A DNA stretch of 64,000 nucleotides from Methanomethylovorans hollandica DSM 15978 (GTDB lineage Archaea > Halobacteriota > Methanosarcinia > Methanosarcinales > Methanosarcinaceae): NCBI RefSeq assembly GCF_000328665.1, contig NC_019977.1, positions 1 through 64,000 of the forward strand, given 5' to 3'. A program made the position numbers and the translations under genes. This document shows, piece after piece, positions 37,857 to 47,393 of the stretch. The notes beneath the pieces are model-generated. The model was given only the letters and a program-made list of their open reading frames with translations, searched no databases and was not told where the DNA came from. Each line of letters begins with the position of its first letter. Positions within the stretch are counted from its first letter, which is position 1.

Positions 37857-38507
37857 ATGGGTAAACAAGAAATTCTTGACAAACTTAGAGACACCATAGT
37901 CAAACAGGACATCAATGGTTGCGTTGCAGCAGCAAAGGAAGCCCTTGAAGCCGGTGTTCCTGCATTTGATGCTATCAACGATGGCCTTGCATTGGGTATG
38001 AATATTGTTGGTGAAAAATTTGAGAAAGCTGAGATCTACTTACCCCAGATCATGATGTCAGCTAAGGCCATGAACGGCGCAATGGAAATCCTGGCCCCTG
38101 AACTTGCAAAGGAGAAGCCGGGAGAAGGCACAGGTACCGCAATTACTTTTGTGCAGGAAGGAGACATTCACGACATAGGTCACAGGTTAGTGTCCACAAT
38201 GCTGGGTGCCAGCGGATTTACCATCGTTGATTTGGGTGTGGATGTACCTAACGAGACTGTCGTTGAAGAAGTAGCCAAACTCAAGGGACATAAAGTCGTC
38301 CTCGTAGGTTCTGCACTCATGACAACCTCCATGCTTGGCCAGAAAGACGTGGTCATACTGCTCAAGGAAGCAGGCCTCAGGGACAGTGTAAAGTGCATGT
38401 TCGGTGGCGCACCTGTTACCAAGGAATGGATAAAAGAAATCGGTGCTGATGCAACAGCAGAGAACGCAGCTGAAGCAGCCCGTGTAGCCATTGATATCAT
38501 GAAATAA
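37857..38507 (+). CDS. mtmC: Monomethylamine corrinoid protein MtmC, copy 2
   Basis: The 216-residue protein is identical to copy 1, with cobalt ligand His105 in EGDIHDIGHR. AGGAGG precedes the ATG. It is followed after 12 bp by mtmB copy 2. A separate promoter suggests that the two copies may be expressed under different conditions. Confidence 0.94.
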   Translation: MGKQEILDKLRDTIVKQDINGCVAAAKEALEAGVPAFDAINDGLALGMNIVGEKFEKAEIYLPQIMMSAKAMNGAMEILAPELAKEKPGEGTGTAITFVQEGDIHDIGHRLVSTMLGASGFTIVDLGVDVPNETVVEEVAKLKGHKVVLVGSALMTTSMLGQKDVVILLKEAGLRDSVKCMFGGAPVTKEWIKEIGADATAENAAEAARVAIDIMK

Positions 38508-38519
38508 GGAGGTTTGTAG

Positions 38520-39896
38520 ATGACATACAGAAAATCGTTTGATGTTTATGATTTCTATGACCGCGCAAAGAGCGGCGAGAAGATAACTCAGGACGACTGG
38601 GATCTTATGGTCCTCCCATCCAAGACAATGGAACTTAAGCAGAAGTATGGTCTGGATTTCAAGGGCGAGTTCGTCCCCACTGACAAGGACATGATGGAGA
38701 AACTGTTCAAGGCAGGTTTCGAGTTACTTCTTGAATGTGGTATCTTCTGTACCGACACCCACAGGGTCGTCAAGTATACTGAAGACGAGATCTGGGATGC
38801 CATTAAGAATTCAGGCGAGGACTTCAGGCTGGGAACTGGCAGGGACGCTGTGCGTGTCAGCAAGAGAAATGTCGGCGACAAGAAGAAACCTATTATTCAG
38901 GGTGGCCCAACTGGTTCCCCAATATCCGAAGATATGTTCATGCCAATACACATGAGCTATGCCCTTGAGAAGGAAGTCGACACCATTGTAGATGGTGTGA
39001 TGATGTCCATCCGCGGCAAGTCACCTGTACCAGGCAGCCCATACGAAATACTTGCAGCCAAGACAGAAACCAGGCTTATCAAGCAGGCATGTGCTATGGC
39101 AGGCCGCCCAGGTATGGGCATATAGGGACCAGAGACTTCCCTGTCCGCTCAGGGAAATATAGCTGCAGACTGTGCCGGTGGCATGAAAAGCAGTGACAGT
39201 CACGAGGTCTCACAGCTCAATGAGCTCAAGATCGACCTGGACGCAATTGCTGTAATAGCACACTATCAAGCTAACAGCAACATCATTATGGACGAACAGA
39301 TGCCCATATTCGGTGGTTACGCCGGCGGCGTAGAAGAGACAGCAATTGTGGACATTGCAACCCACATCAACGCAATGGTGATGAGCAATGCAAGCTGGCA
39401 CCTTGACGGTCCTGTCCACATCAGATGGGGTTCCACCAACACCAGAGAAACCCTCATGATCGCAGGCTGGACATGTGCAACCATCAGTGAGTTCACTAAC
39501 ATTCTCTCAGGCAACCAGTACTACCCATGTGCAGGTCCATGTACCGAGATGTGCCTGCTGGAAGCTGCAGCACAGTCCGTCACAGACACTGCTTCCGGAC
39601 GTGAGATCCTCTCTGGTGTCGCAGCCGCAAAGGGTGTTGCACTTGACAAGACCACAGGTATGGAAGCCAGGATGATGGGAGAAACTGCAAGGGCTACTGC
39701 CGGAATGGAGATCCCAGAGGTCAACAAGATCTTGGACAACCTCGTCAAGATGTACGAGAACGACTATGCTAAAGCACCTGCTGGCAAGACGTTCCAGGAA
39801 TGCTACAACGTCAAGACAATCGAACCAACGGATGAATACATGAAAGTCTACGAAGGAGCAAGAAAGAAGCTCGAAGGACTGGGGCTGGTGTTCTAA
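38520..39896 (+). CDS. mtmB: Monomethylamine methyltransferase MtmB, copy 2 (pyrrolysine at residue 202)
   Basis: The amber codon is at 39123-39125, codon 202; the read-through product is 458 residues. Glu259, Gln333 and Tyr335 are present. It differs from copy 1 by Ala268 instead of Thr268. No permease follows this copy: a terminator and a convergent MtmB-like gene lie downstream. Confidence 0.95.
39137..39156 (+). promoter_or_regulatory. PYLIS-like hairpin after the mtmB copy 2 amber codon
   Basis: TTCCCT and AGGGAA form a 6-bp stem with an 8-nt loop, beginning 11 bases after the TAG, as in copy 1. Similar structures are proposed to help pyrrolysine insertion in mtmB. Confidence 0.45.
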
Positions 39897-39908
39897 GCCT
39901 CCAAAACC

Positions 39909-39939
39909 AAGCCGGCGAATTAATCGCTGGCTTTTTTTT
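39909..39939 (+). terminator. Terminator of mtmCB copy 2
   Basis: AGCCGGCGA pairs with TCGCTGGCT around a short AT loop and is followed by eight T residues, 12 bp after the mtmB stop codon. Confidence 0.75.
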
Positions 39940-39998
39940 GAACTGATATTTCTATCTTTAACTGTAATTTTTCTATGTTTGAATAAAATTTATAAACT

Positions 39999-41372
39999 TT
40001 AAAAAGCTTCTCCGGGGAAATGACCCATTATCTCATAGGACACTTTTCTGTAGATTAATTCATACTCTTCAGTAGGTTCGAGATCATATTCTGATTTTAT
40101 TCTATAACATTTATCAAAAGACTTTCCTGCTGGAGGATTAATTAATTTGTTCTCATACTTCGAATATATCTTTGTGATTAGTCTGTTGGCTTCAGATAAT
40201 GACAAATGTGTAGCCATTTGTGCTATTTCTCCCATGAACCTTGATTCCAGTCCTGAAGAATGATCAGGTATTCCACCACGTGCACCTACTGGTCCCAGTA
40301 ACATGTCCCTGCCGCATACAGTGTCCCCTATAGCCTGAGCAGCAGTTTCATAGAACATCATATCAGTAGATATACCAGCAGCATTCCAATAATATCTCGC
40401 AGTGTAATAGTCCATATTCCTTGATATTGCAAGTGAGGAGAGATTTGAAGCCCAAAGTATCTCTTTTGCAGAGGAAGATCCAGTAGCTGCGTGTGAAGCT
40501 CCAGAGGCATGTATACTTGAATGTACGAGCACTTTTGACTGTAACGTCTCAGCAACATCTATTATTGCAAGTCCTTCAGCCGAACCAATGCAAGGTCCTC
40601 CAAAAACAGGTACCTGTCCAGAAATATAATGATTTCCGTGCTCTTGGTGAAAGATACATTTGGACAATGTCTCGTAGTCTATTTTGAGATCATCCATGTA
40701 GACTTCCTGAGGGTCATATTTTGAGTATAGCTCGTCAGATGAAACAAGCAAATATGATGTAGGAAGTGTGGGTGTGCTGGGTCCCATCAATGCAAGCCCT
40801 TCACGCCCTCCGATCTTTGTAGCAAGTCTTTCATTACGTGCAGCTTTTAGGACAGCTAACATCTCCAATGGGCTCTTTGGTCTTACATATTCTCCACAGA
40901 ACTGCTTCATTGAACCGCTATAGATTCCCTGCACAACATTCTCAAGTACTGCACTTAAGTTAATGTAAAGGAAGTTTTCTTCGGAAACACTTCCCCCCAT
41001 TGGTCCACCAATAATAATGGGGGGAATTGGTGATAAAGGATATCTGCGGTTAACAGTTACTTTTTCTTTCAGTCTGCCGATCTCTAGAGAATTGATCACA
41101 TTGAGAGATGTCAGGATATCTTCTTCGTCTATCTGAATCACTTTTTCTGTGCTTTTACAGTACACACCTACAGAATGCAATAGTTCTATACCTGCCTCAA
41201 ATGTCGCATCTGCAAGTTCAAGGTTATCAGGTACAAAACTTTTTCCATCATATTTGATCCCATATTTTAAAGCAAGTTCTTCTGATTTCTTAAAAACATT
41301 TAGGTCATGTTGCTTCTCAGTCCTGCTTTCGCCTTCAATTGCGCTCTTGAGGTACTTATACATGTTTTTCAT
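39999..41372 (-). CDS. MtmB paralog lacking pyrrolysine (methionine at that position)
   Basis: This uninterrupted 457-residue protein aligns with MtmB along its length (GREGLALMGPST with GRPGMGI-Pyl-GPET; QVPVFGG with QMPIFGG; PPAGKSFDKCY with APAGKTFQECY). Where MtmB has Pyl202 it has Met196, codon ATG at 40787-40785. The three other active-site residues of MtmB are also changed: Glu259 to Gly252, Gln333 to Tyr327, Tyr335 to Trp329. It is therefore unlikely to demethylate monomethylamine in the same way. By analogy with MttB relatives without pyrrolysine, it may use another methylated substrate, or be regulatory. No corrinoid protein gene is adjacent. It is convergent with mtmB copy 2. Confidence 0.88.
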   Translation of the reverse strand: MKNMYKYLKSAIEGESRTEKQHDLNVFKKSEELALKYGIKYDGKSFVPDNLELADATFEAGIELLHSVGVYCKSTEKVIQIDEEDILTSLNVINSLEIGRLKEKVTVNRRYPLSPIPPIIIGGPMGGSVSEENFLYINLSAVLENVVQGIYSGSMKQFCGEYVRPKSPLEMLAVLKAARNERLATKIGGREGLALMGPSTPTLPTSYLLVSSDELYSKYDPQEVYMDDLKIDYETLSKCIFHQEHGNHYISGQVPVFGGPCIGSAEGLAIIDVAETLQSKVLVHSSIHASGASHAATGSSSAKEILWASNLSSLAISRNMDYYTARYYWNAAGISTDMMFYETAAQAIGDTVCGRDMLLGPVGARGGIPDHSSGLESRFMGEIAQMATHLSLSEANRLITKIYSKYENKLINPPAGKSFDKCYRIKSEYDLEPTEEYELIYRKVSYEIMGHFPGEAF

Positions 41373-41834
41373 GTCGACACCCAGATAAAAAGGGACTTAA
41401 TTAGTTACATTTATTTTTTAAAATTATTTAGTTTAACTTTCAACGCTCATCCTTATATTTATTTTGATATTCTAGGTATGCATAATATAAAAAACATCTT
41501 ATATCATATTCTGACTATATTTAACGAAGTTTTTCTTTAAAACAGCCAGTTTCATTGTATGCATCTTATCTCATTTTTTTACGGTTTCTGAGTCTTAAGA
41601 TAGTATTACTTATATTTTTCTATTATTTACAATCTATGGAATGTAGGTTTTTAAAAGAAAAACTCAATTTTCTTTTTGTTTATTGTTATGAACTCTTGTA
41701 AAAAAAGCCTACAATCATTGATTCTCATTTCTTTCTTTTTTTTAATTAGAACAATATATTTTATTGTGCTGTGCTTGTATTTCCTTTCCTAACTTTTCCT
41801 TTTTGTTCTTATATATATTTATGCATGTTGCAAC
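41373..41834. other. AT-rich gap between the MtmB paralog and mtbA copy 2
   Basis: No gene or clear repeat is seen in these 462 bp. The region is rich in T and A runs and separates two divergent genes, so it should hold the promoter of the MtmB paralog (a weak TATA-like AAAAAATAAATG lies near 41410-41425 on the minus strand). Confidence 0.4.
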
Positions 41835-41851
41835 CAAAAAATATATATTTA
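41835..41851 (+). promoter_or_regulatory. TATA box of mtbA copy 2
   Basis: CCAAAAAATATATATTTA is a strong BRE/TATA match about 47 nt before the mtbA start codon, which implies a leader of about 20 nt. Copy 1 has a different upstream region. Confidence 0.6.
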
Positions 41852-41884
41852 AGTCTCTCCCTTTTGTCACGATCAATATAAAAG

Positions 41885-42918
41885 AGGAGACTGATTATGT
41901 CCGATTACACCCCTAAAGAAAGGCTTGCCCGTATTTTAACAGGGCAGAGCGTAGACCGTATGGCAGCTATTTCTGTCACGCAGACCGGTACCGTAGAACA
42001 AATGGAAGCTTGTGGCGCATTCTGGCCGCAGGCCAATGAAGATGCCCAGCTCATGGCAAATTTAGGCGAAGCTGGTCATACCGTTGTAGGTTTTGAAGCG
42101 GTACGTGTGCCCTTTGATATCACTGCTGAAGCTGAGTTCTTCGGCTGCCAGATCAAGGCAGGTACACAGGAACAACAGCCTTCTGTGGTAGGCCATGTGG
42201 TCAAGAGCGTTGATGACATAGCTAAATTGGAAGGTTACAGTCTGGACCACGGCAGGATAGGCGTTGTCTGTGAGGCTATTAAGATCCTGGCAGACAAGTA
42301 CGGTAAGGAATTACCCATCATTGGCAGTATGATAGGTCCTTTCTCCCTTGCCCAGCATTTGAACGGTGATGACTGGTTCATGAATATCTTTACAGATGAG
42401 AACCTTGGCTTGAAGCTTATGGAGTTCTCCACAGCTTTCAGTGTTGCATACGCAAAGAAGATGGTGGAGAACGGTGCTGATACTATGGTCATTATCGACC
42501 CAACAGCAAGTTACCAGCTGATTGGAGCTGAGTTCTATGAGAAGTTCGTAGTACCATTCCACAAGAAACTGGTAGATGCCATGAACGAGCTGAACGTGCC
42601 TACAGTACTCCACATCTGCGGTGATACCACAGCTGGTCTTGCACTCATGGAATCCAGTGGTGTGAACGCCATCAGTATCGATCAGAATGTAGATCCTGCA
42701 ACAGCCGTCAATGCAGTCAAAAAGGCATTGATAGTTGGTAACCTGGATCCTGTGAATGTGCTCTGGAACAAGACACCTGAGTTCATCAAAGAGAAATCAA
42801 AGGAAGTCCTTGATGCAGGGGTCGCATTGCTTGCACCAGGTTGTGGTATTGTCAGCAAGACACCCACAGTGAACCTGCAGGCAATGGTGGAAATGGCGAA
42901 GGCACATAAGTATTGAAC
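41885..42918 (+). repeat. Inverted repeat arm A2 (mtbA copy 2)
   Basis: This 1034-bp partner of 7226-8259 lies in inverted orientation. It covers the ribosome site, the whole mtbA gene and two bases after the stop codon. Confidence 0.9.
41897..42916 (+). CDS. mtbA: Methylcobamide:CoM methyltransferase MtbA, copy 2
   Basis: The 339-residue protein is identical to copy 1, with zinc ligands in VLHICGDT and LAPGCGIVS. It stands alone, with its own strong TATA box and a short leader; no co-transcribed methyltransferase gene is adjacent. Confidence 0.93.
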   Translation: MSDYTPKERLARILTGQSVDRMAAISVTQTGTVEQMEACGAFWPQANEDAQLMANLGEAGHTVVGFEAVRVPFDITAEAEFFGCQIKAGTQEQQPSVVGHVVKSVDDIAKLEGYSLDHGRIGVVCEAIKILADKYGKELPIIGSMIGPFSLAQHLNGDDWFMNIFTDENLGLKLMEFSTAFSVAYAKKMVENGADTMVIIDPTASYQLIGAEFYEKFVVPFHKKLVDAMNELNVPTVLHICGDTTAGLALMESSGVNAISIDQNVDPATAVNAVKKALIVGNLDPVNVLWNKTPEFIKEKSKEVLDAGVALLAPGCGIVSKTPTVNLQAMVEMAKAHKY

Positions 42919-43036
42919 ATTTAATTTTAAATATTTGGTTTCTGGGGAAAAATGTATCTAGGCTTTCCCCATATTATTTTATTTTCATGGTAAATTCACT
43001 AAATTATATATACTCCAAATCTTAACTAAACCTCAA

Positions 43037-43975
43037 ATGTCCTCTCAGGAATATAATTTCTCAGATCTTACAGATCTTCATTCACTTCTCAAAAAGCAAG
43101 GTTATAATCTTGCAGGCAACCACTCGGCTGTGAAGACGTGTCTATGGCTTCGCAGGGCAATGAGAGAAGAAGGTAAATGCTACAAAGCTTCCTTCTATGG
43201 GATAGAATCCCATAGATGTCTCCAGATGACTCCGACTCTTATGTGCAACCAGAGATGCTTGCATTGCTGGCGTCCTGTAGAGGTAGACGCACCTGCACCT
43301 GAAGAGTGGGATTCTCCATCGGAAATAGTGGGGTCATGTATAAAATCTCAGAGAAAGTTAATATCAGGTTTTGGTGATGCTGATCGCAGGGAGCTATGGT
43401 TAGAGGGCAATGAACCCAGGCATGTTGCCATATCTCTATCAGGCGAGCCTACAATGTATCCTTATCTTCCAGAACTTGTGGAAGAGTTCAAAAATCAAGG
43501 ATTGACAACTTTTGTGGTCAGCAATGGGACTAACCCTGAAATGATGCGTCTTATAGATCCTTCACAGCTTTATATGAGCCTGGATGCACCTAATGAAGAA
43601 ACCTATAATAAGGTATGTCGGCCCAGATCCACTCAATTATGGAACAAACTGAACGAGTCTCTTGAAATATTGAAAAACAAAGAGACAAGAACAGTAATAC
43701 GCATCACTCTGATAAAGGGAGTTAATATGTTCCAACCACAAGGTTATGCTGATCTAATAAGGAAAGCTTCTCCAGACTATGTGGAGGTAAAGGCTTATAT
43801 GCATCTGGGTTTTTCAAGGAATCGTCTTCCAAGGGAGGCAATGCCATCACATGAGGAAGTTTTGAATTTCTCCAGGCAAATTGCGGATTATCTGGGTTAT
43901 GTAGTTGCTGATGATGTTGAGATCAGCAGGGTAGTATTGCTTTCAAGAGATGGTTATGTTTCTTTTCTCAAATAG
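43037..43975 (+). CDS. taw1: tRNA 4-demethylwyosine synthase (Taw1/TYW1)
   Basis: Taw1 is a radical SAM enzyme that builds the imidazole ring of wyosine at G37 of tRNA-Phe from N1-methylguanosine and pyruvate. The 312-residue protein has the CX3CX2C motif in MCNQRCLHCWRP (about residue 75), LSGEPTMYPYLPE and KGVNMFQPQGYADLI, all typical of TYW1. It ends in TAG. It starts the run of translation-related genes taw1-prf1-argS. Confidence 0.9.
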   Translation: MSSQEYNFSDLTDLHSLLKKQGYNLAGNHSAVKTCLWLRRAMREEGKCYKASFYGIESHRCLQMTPTLMCNQRCLHCWRPVEVDAPAPEEWDSPSEIVGSCIKSQRKLISGFGDADRRELWLEGNEPRHVAISLSGEPTMYPYLPELVEEFKNQGLTTFVVSNGTNPEMMRLIDPSQLYMSLDAPNEETYNKVCRPRSTQLWNKLNESLEILKNKETRTVIRITLIKGVNMFQPQGYADLIRKASPDYVEVKAYMHLGFSRNRLPREAMPSHEEVLNFSRQIADYLGYVVADDVEISRVVLLSRDGYVSFLK

Positions 43976-44099
43976 CATCTATGTATCTTTCGACTGGTAA
44001 CAATACCTGTCATAATCTATATTTATCACTAGACCTACATAAAGACAAATTCTAAATTGATATTATCTGATTTCAATCTTATCACGGAGTATTTACAAA

Positions 44100-45344
44100 A
44101 TGACAGAACAATCTGCTCATAAGAAGTATGAATTCAAAAAGAAACTTGAGGAACTCAGGATCAAGAAAGGTCGTGGGACAGAACTCATTTCTCTATATAT
44201 TCCCCCCGACAAGCAAATATCTGATATTACCTCACAGCTCAAAGGAGAACATGGCCAGGCGGCAAACATTAAGTCTAAAATCACAAAGGACAATGTGCAG
44301 GGTGCTATAGAGTCCTTGCTTGCAAGGCTCAGATATGTCGAAGTTCCGGAAAATGGTATTGTTTTCTTTACAGGTGCTGTTGATATCGGTGCTAACAAGA
44401 CTAATATGGAAACCACTATTGTAGAACCTCCTCAGCCAATTGTGACATACAGGTACCACTGTGACTCTAGTTTTTATCTCGAGCCCCTTGAAGAAATGCT
44501 CAAGGATGCAAAGACCTATGGACTGCTGGTGCTGGATAGGCGTGAGGCAGCCGTGGGCTTGCTCGTGGGAAAGCATATAGAGGCTCATAGAACCCTAACT
44601 TCCACTGTACCCGGTAAACAGAGAAAAGGTGGTCAGAGTGCCCATAGATTCCAGCAGTTGAGGCTCATTGCTATTCATGATTTCTACAAACGTATAGGAG
44701 ATGCTGCAAGTGACGTGTTCATGGCAGTGGACCAGAAGAATTTCGAAGGTATACTTATAGGTGGTCCTTCTCCCACCAAAGAAGAGTTTGAATCAGGAGA
44801 GTTCCTGCACCATGAGATGAGGAAAAAGATGCTTGGTCTTTTTGATGTTGCCTACACAGATGAATCCGGTCTTCCGGAGCTTGTCAACGCAGCAAGCGAA
44901 AAATTATCGGATATAGATCTCATTGCCGAAAAAAAACTTATCCAGCGTTTCTTCACAGAATTGGTTTCCGATTCAGGTAAAGCAGCTTACGGAGAAGAGT
45001 CTGTCAGGGCTAATCTCAACATCGGTGCAGTGGAAGTTCTCCTGATATCTGAAGATCTGAGGGCAGAACGATTGACGATCCGATGTCCAAATGGGGACCA
45101 TGAGGCAAAACTGACAAAAGACTTCAAGCCCGGAGAGGACAATTTTGTCCCTGGACCTTGTCCTGTTTGTGGTTATTCCATGGAAGTCATTGAAAAGGTG
45201 GATATTGTGGACGAACTTTCTGAGATGGCGGATCAGATGAACACTCAGGTGGAATTCATTTCAACTGACTTTGATGAAGGTTCACAACTTATGAATGCCT
45301 TTGGTGGTCTGGTTGCTATATTAAGGTTTAATACGGGTGTATAA
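44100..45344 (+). CDS. prf1: Peptide chain release factor aRF1
   Basis: aRF1 recognises all three stop codons and releases the peptide. The 414-residue protein has the NIKS motif (ANIKSKITKDNVQ), the YxCxxxF motif (YRYHCDSSF) and the catalytic GGQ loop (RKGGQSAHRFQQ). A zinc-type CPVCG motif is near the C-terminus. It would compete with tRNA-Pyl at UAG codons in mtmB, mtbB and mttB. No change in the recognition motifs that would spare UAG is evident. argS follows after 14 bp at the preferred start. Confidence 0.95.
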   Translation: MTEQSAHKKYEFKKKLEELRIKKGRGTELISLYIPPDKQISDITSQLKGEHGQAANIKSKITKDNVQGAIESLLARLRYVEVPENGIVFFTGAVDIGANKTNMETTIVEPPQPIVTYRYHCDSSFYLEPLEEMLKDAKTYGLLVLDRREAAVGLLVGKHIEAHRTLTSTVPGKQRKGGQSAHRFQQLRLIAIHDFYKRIGDAASDVFMAVDQKNFEGILIGGPSPTKEEFESGEFLHHEMRKKMLGLFDVAYTDESGLPELVNAASEKLSDIDLIAEKKLIQRFFTELVSDSGKAAYGEESVRANLNIGAVEVLLISEDLRAERLTIRCPNGDHEAKLTKDFKPGEDNFVPGPCPVCGYSMEVIEKVDIVDELSEMADQMNTQVEFISTDFDEGSQLMNAFGGLVAILRFNTGV

Positions 45345-45358
45345 AGCGGGTGGTATTT

Positions 45359-47062
45359 ATGTATCTGGATTTCAGAGAACAGGTTGAAACATTATTAAAT
45401 GAAACTCTTTTCCAGCTTGGGATAGAAGCTGCAGACCTTGACCTTGAGTCATCCAGGCATGCGGATCTGGCCTCAAAAGTTGCTTTCAGGATCGCATCCA
45501 GGGAAAAGAAGAATCCAAAAGAGTTAGCAGAAACAATAGTTAAGGCCGCTGATATCAAGAAATTTCCACTGATCGGTGAAATGCGGGCTATGGGTCCATA
45601 TATTAATATAAGCACTTCCAGGAACTATATAGAAGAAACATTTTCAAGAATAAGGACTGAAGGTGCATCTTTTGGAGGAGGTTTCTCTGAAGGTCGAATC
45701 CTTCTTGAACATACTTCTGCTAACCCCAATGGTCCATTGCATGTGGGCCATATAAGGAACTCTGTCATTGGTGACACTTTAGTACGGATTCTCAGGAAAG
45801 CGGGTTATGATGTTGAAACCCAATACTATGTGAACGATATGGGACGTCAGATAGCTATTGTTTCCTGGGCCCTTTCGCATTTTGAGTTCGACACATCAAA
45901 AAAGTCTGATCATTCCATAGCAGATGTTTACATTAAGGCCAACGCGAATCTTGGAGATGATCCCGAAAAGGTGGCAGAGATAGACAGGCTTATGCAGCTG
46001 GTGGAAAGAGGGGATGAGGCTACAATTAAAAGCTTTAGTGAAGCTGTTTCCTTCGCCCTTGAAGGCATCAAAGCAACTCTTTTACGCATGAACATACACC
46101 ATGATAGTTTCCCTTATGAATCGACTTTTGTAAGGTCCGGTGCTGTTAAAAGGATGATCGAGGAGATAAAAGCTACCGGTCGTACAACTGTAGATGACGG
46201 AGCTCTTGTATTGGATCTGGAGGATTATGGCTTTGAGAAGAAACTGGTGGTGCAGCGTTCAGATGGTACTTCTCTATACTCAACAAGGGATCTGGCATAC
46301 CATGAGTGGAAAGGCGAAAGAGCTGACCGTATGATCAATATTCTGGGAGCTGATCACAAACTAATTTCAGGCCAGTTAAAGGCCACTCTTAATCTTCTGG
46401 AAAAACCTGAACCAGAAGTGGTCATCTTTGAGTTCGTTTCTTTGCCCGAGGGTTCCATGAGTACCCGCAGAGGCAAATTCATTTCTGCAGATGAGTTGTT
46501 AGATCAGGTGGAAGAACAGGCTTTTATTGAAGTTGACATGCGCAGGCCGGAGATGCCCGAGGATTTCAAAAAGAAAGTAGCCAGGATGGTTGGCATTGGT
46601 GCTGTCAGATATGATGTTATCCGTGTGTCACCGGAGAAATCTACGGTGTTCAACTGGAAAGAGGCACTTGACTTCGAAAAACAAGGTGCACCGTTCATCC
46701 AGTATTCACATGCCAGAGCATGCAGTATATTGAAAAAAGCTCATGAAGAAGGGCTATGGAATGAGGCTTTTGATACCGATCCCTCAATGCTTGTAGAGGA
46801 TACGGAAGTGGAATTGATCAAGAAAATGGCTGTTTTTGATAGTATCATAGAGCAGTGTGCAAGGGAGTTGAAACCACATACAATGGCCATATATGCAAGG
46901 GAGCTTGCTGAAGCTTTCAACCAGTTCTATCGTTTCGTACCTGTGATCAATATCGATGATGCAAAATTAAGAGCCACAAGGCTTGGGTTGGTGGAATGCG
47001 CACGCATTACATTGGCGAGTTCATTAGAGACCCTGGGTATCGATGCCCCAGAGTCCATGTGA
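45359..47062 (+). CDS. argS: Arginyl-tRNA synthetase
   Basis: This class I synthetase attaches arginine to tRNA-Arg. It has the HIGH-type motif HVGHIRN, GRQIAI in the Rossmann core, the KMSKS-region SMSTRRGKFI, and a DALR anticodon-binding domain at the end. The start at 45359 is preferred over 45350 because it is preceded by GGTGG at good spacing; this gives 567 residues. It is likely co-transcribed with prf1. Confidence 0.94.
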   Translation: MYLDFREQVETLLNETLFQLGIEAADLDLESSRHADLASKVAFRIASREKKNPKELAETIVKAADIKKFPLIGEMRAMGPYINISTSRNYIEETFSRIRTEGASFGGGFSEGRILLEHTSANPNGPLHVGHIRNSVIGDTLVRILRKAGYDVETQYYVNDMGRQIAIVSWALSHFEFDTSKKSDHSIADVYIKANANLGDDPEKVAEIDRLMQLVERGDEATIKSFSEAVSFALEGIKATLLRMNIHHDSFPYESTFVRSGAVKRMIEEIKATGRTTVDDGALVLDLEDYGFEKKLVVQRSDGTSLYSTRDLAYHEWKGERADRMINILGADHKLISGQLKATLNLLEKPEPEVVIFEFVSLPEGSMSTRRGKFISADELLDQVEEQAFIEVDMRRPEMPEDFKKKVARMVGIGAVRYDVIRVSPEKSTVFNWKEALDFEKQGAPFIQYSHARACSILKKAHEEGLWNEAFDTDPSMLVEDTEVELIKKMAVFDSIIEQCARELKPHTMAIYARELAEAFNQFYRFVPVINIDDAKLRATRLGLVECARITLASSLETLGIDAPESM

Positions 47063-47117
47063 ATTTTGATAATGGTATTTAAATATAGTTGTATGGTATG
47101 AACTCTTGTATTTGTTA

Positions 47118-47309
47118 ATGAATTGCCCAAAATATAAGAATTCTAATAACAGAAAGAATGATGTGGTCACTGGCTATCAATGATATAAATGTCATTATTG
47201 TGGCCATGACTATTCAGCAGAGACTTTGCAAACTCTATATTGAAATGCTAAATGGCTCTACTCTTTTTTTAATGGATTAAGAAACAAAAAGCTAGCTATA
47301 TTTAGTTAA
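47118..47309 (+). pseudogene. Degenerate IS1-family-like transposase N-terminus
   Basis: In one frame the sequence reads as a zinc ribbon (MNCPKYKNSNNRKN, then a TGA at 47181, then YKCHYCGHDYSAE), a second TGA at 47241, and a helix-turn-helix-like stretch (AKWLYSFFNGLRNKKLAIFS). The pattern resembles the InsA-type N-terminus of IS1-family transposases, with GYQR changed to a stop. No catalytic part or terminal repeats are seen, so it is a decayed fragment. Confidence 0.55.
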
Positions 47310-47393
47310 CAGCACCAGAATATGCACTGTTATTTAATAGTCATGGCTTGAACTGATCATCTCTCAAAATTACTTTTTAATTCTGCTGGTACA

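Larger units (their letters stand above)
37783..39939 (+). repeat. Inverted repeat arm B2 (mtmCB copy 2)
   Basis: This 2157-bp segment is the inverted, nearly identical partner of 11083-13239. It runs from TGAAGGTAAGCC in the leader to the T-run of the terminator. The near identity implies recent duplication or continuing gene conversion. Confidence 0.93.

Noticed and set aside
31416-39896. mttB, mtbB and mtmB as broken genes because of in-frame TAG
   Set aside because: Each TAG lies at the known pyrrolysine codon of its family (334, 355/356, 202), the downstream frame continues the protein to normal length, and the complete pyl system is present.
39999-41372. Idea that the MtmB-like gene contains a hidden pyrrolysine codon
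   Set aside because: The frame has no internal TAG; the codon at the aligned position is ATG.
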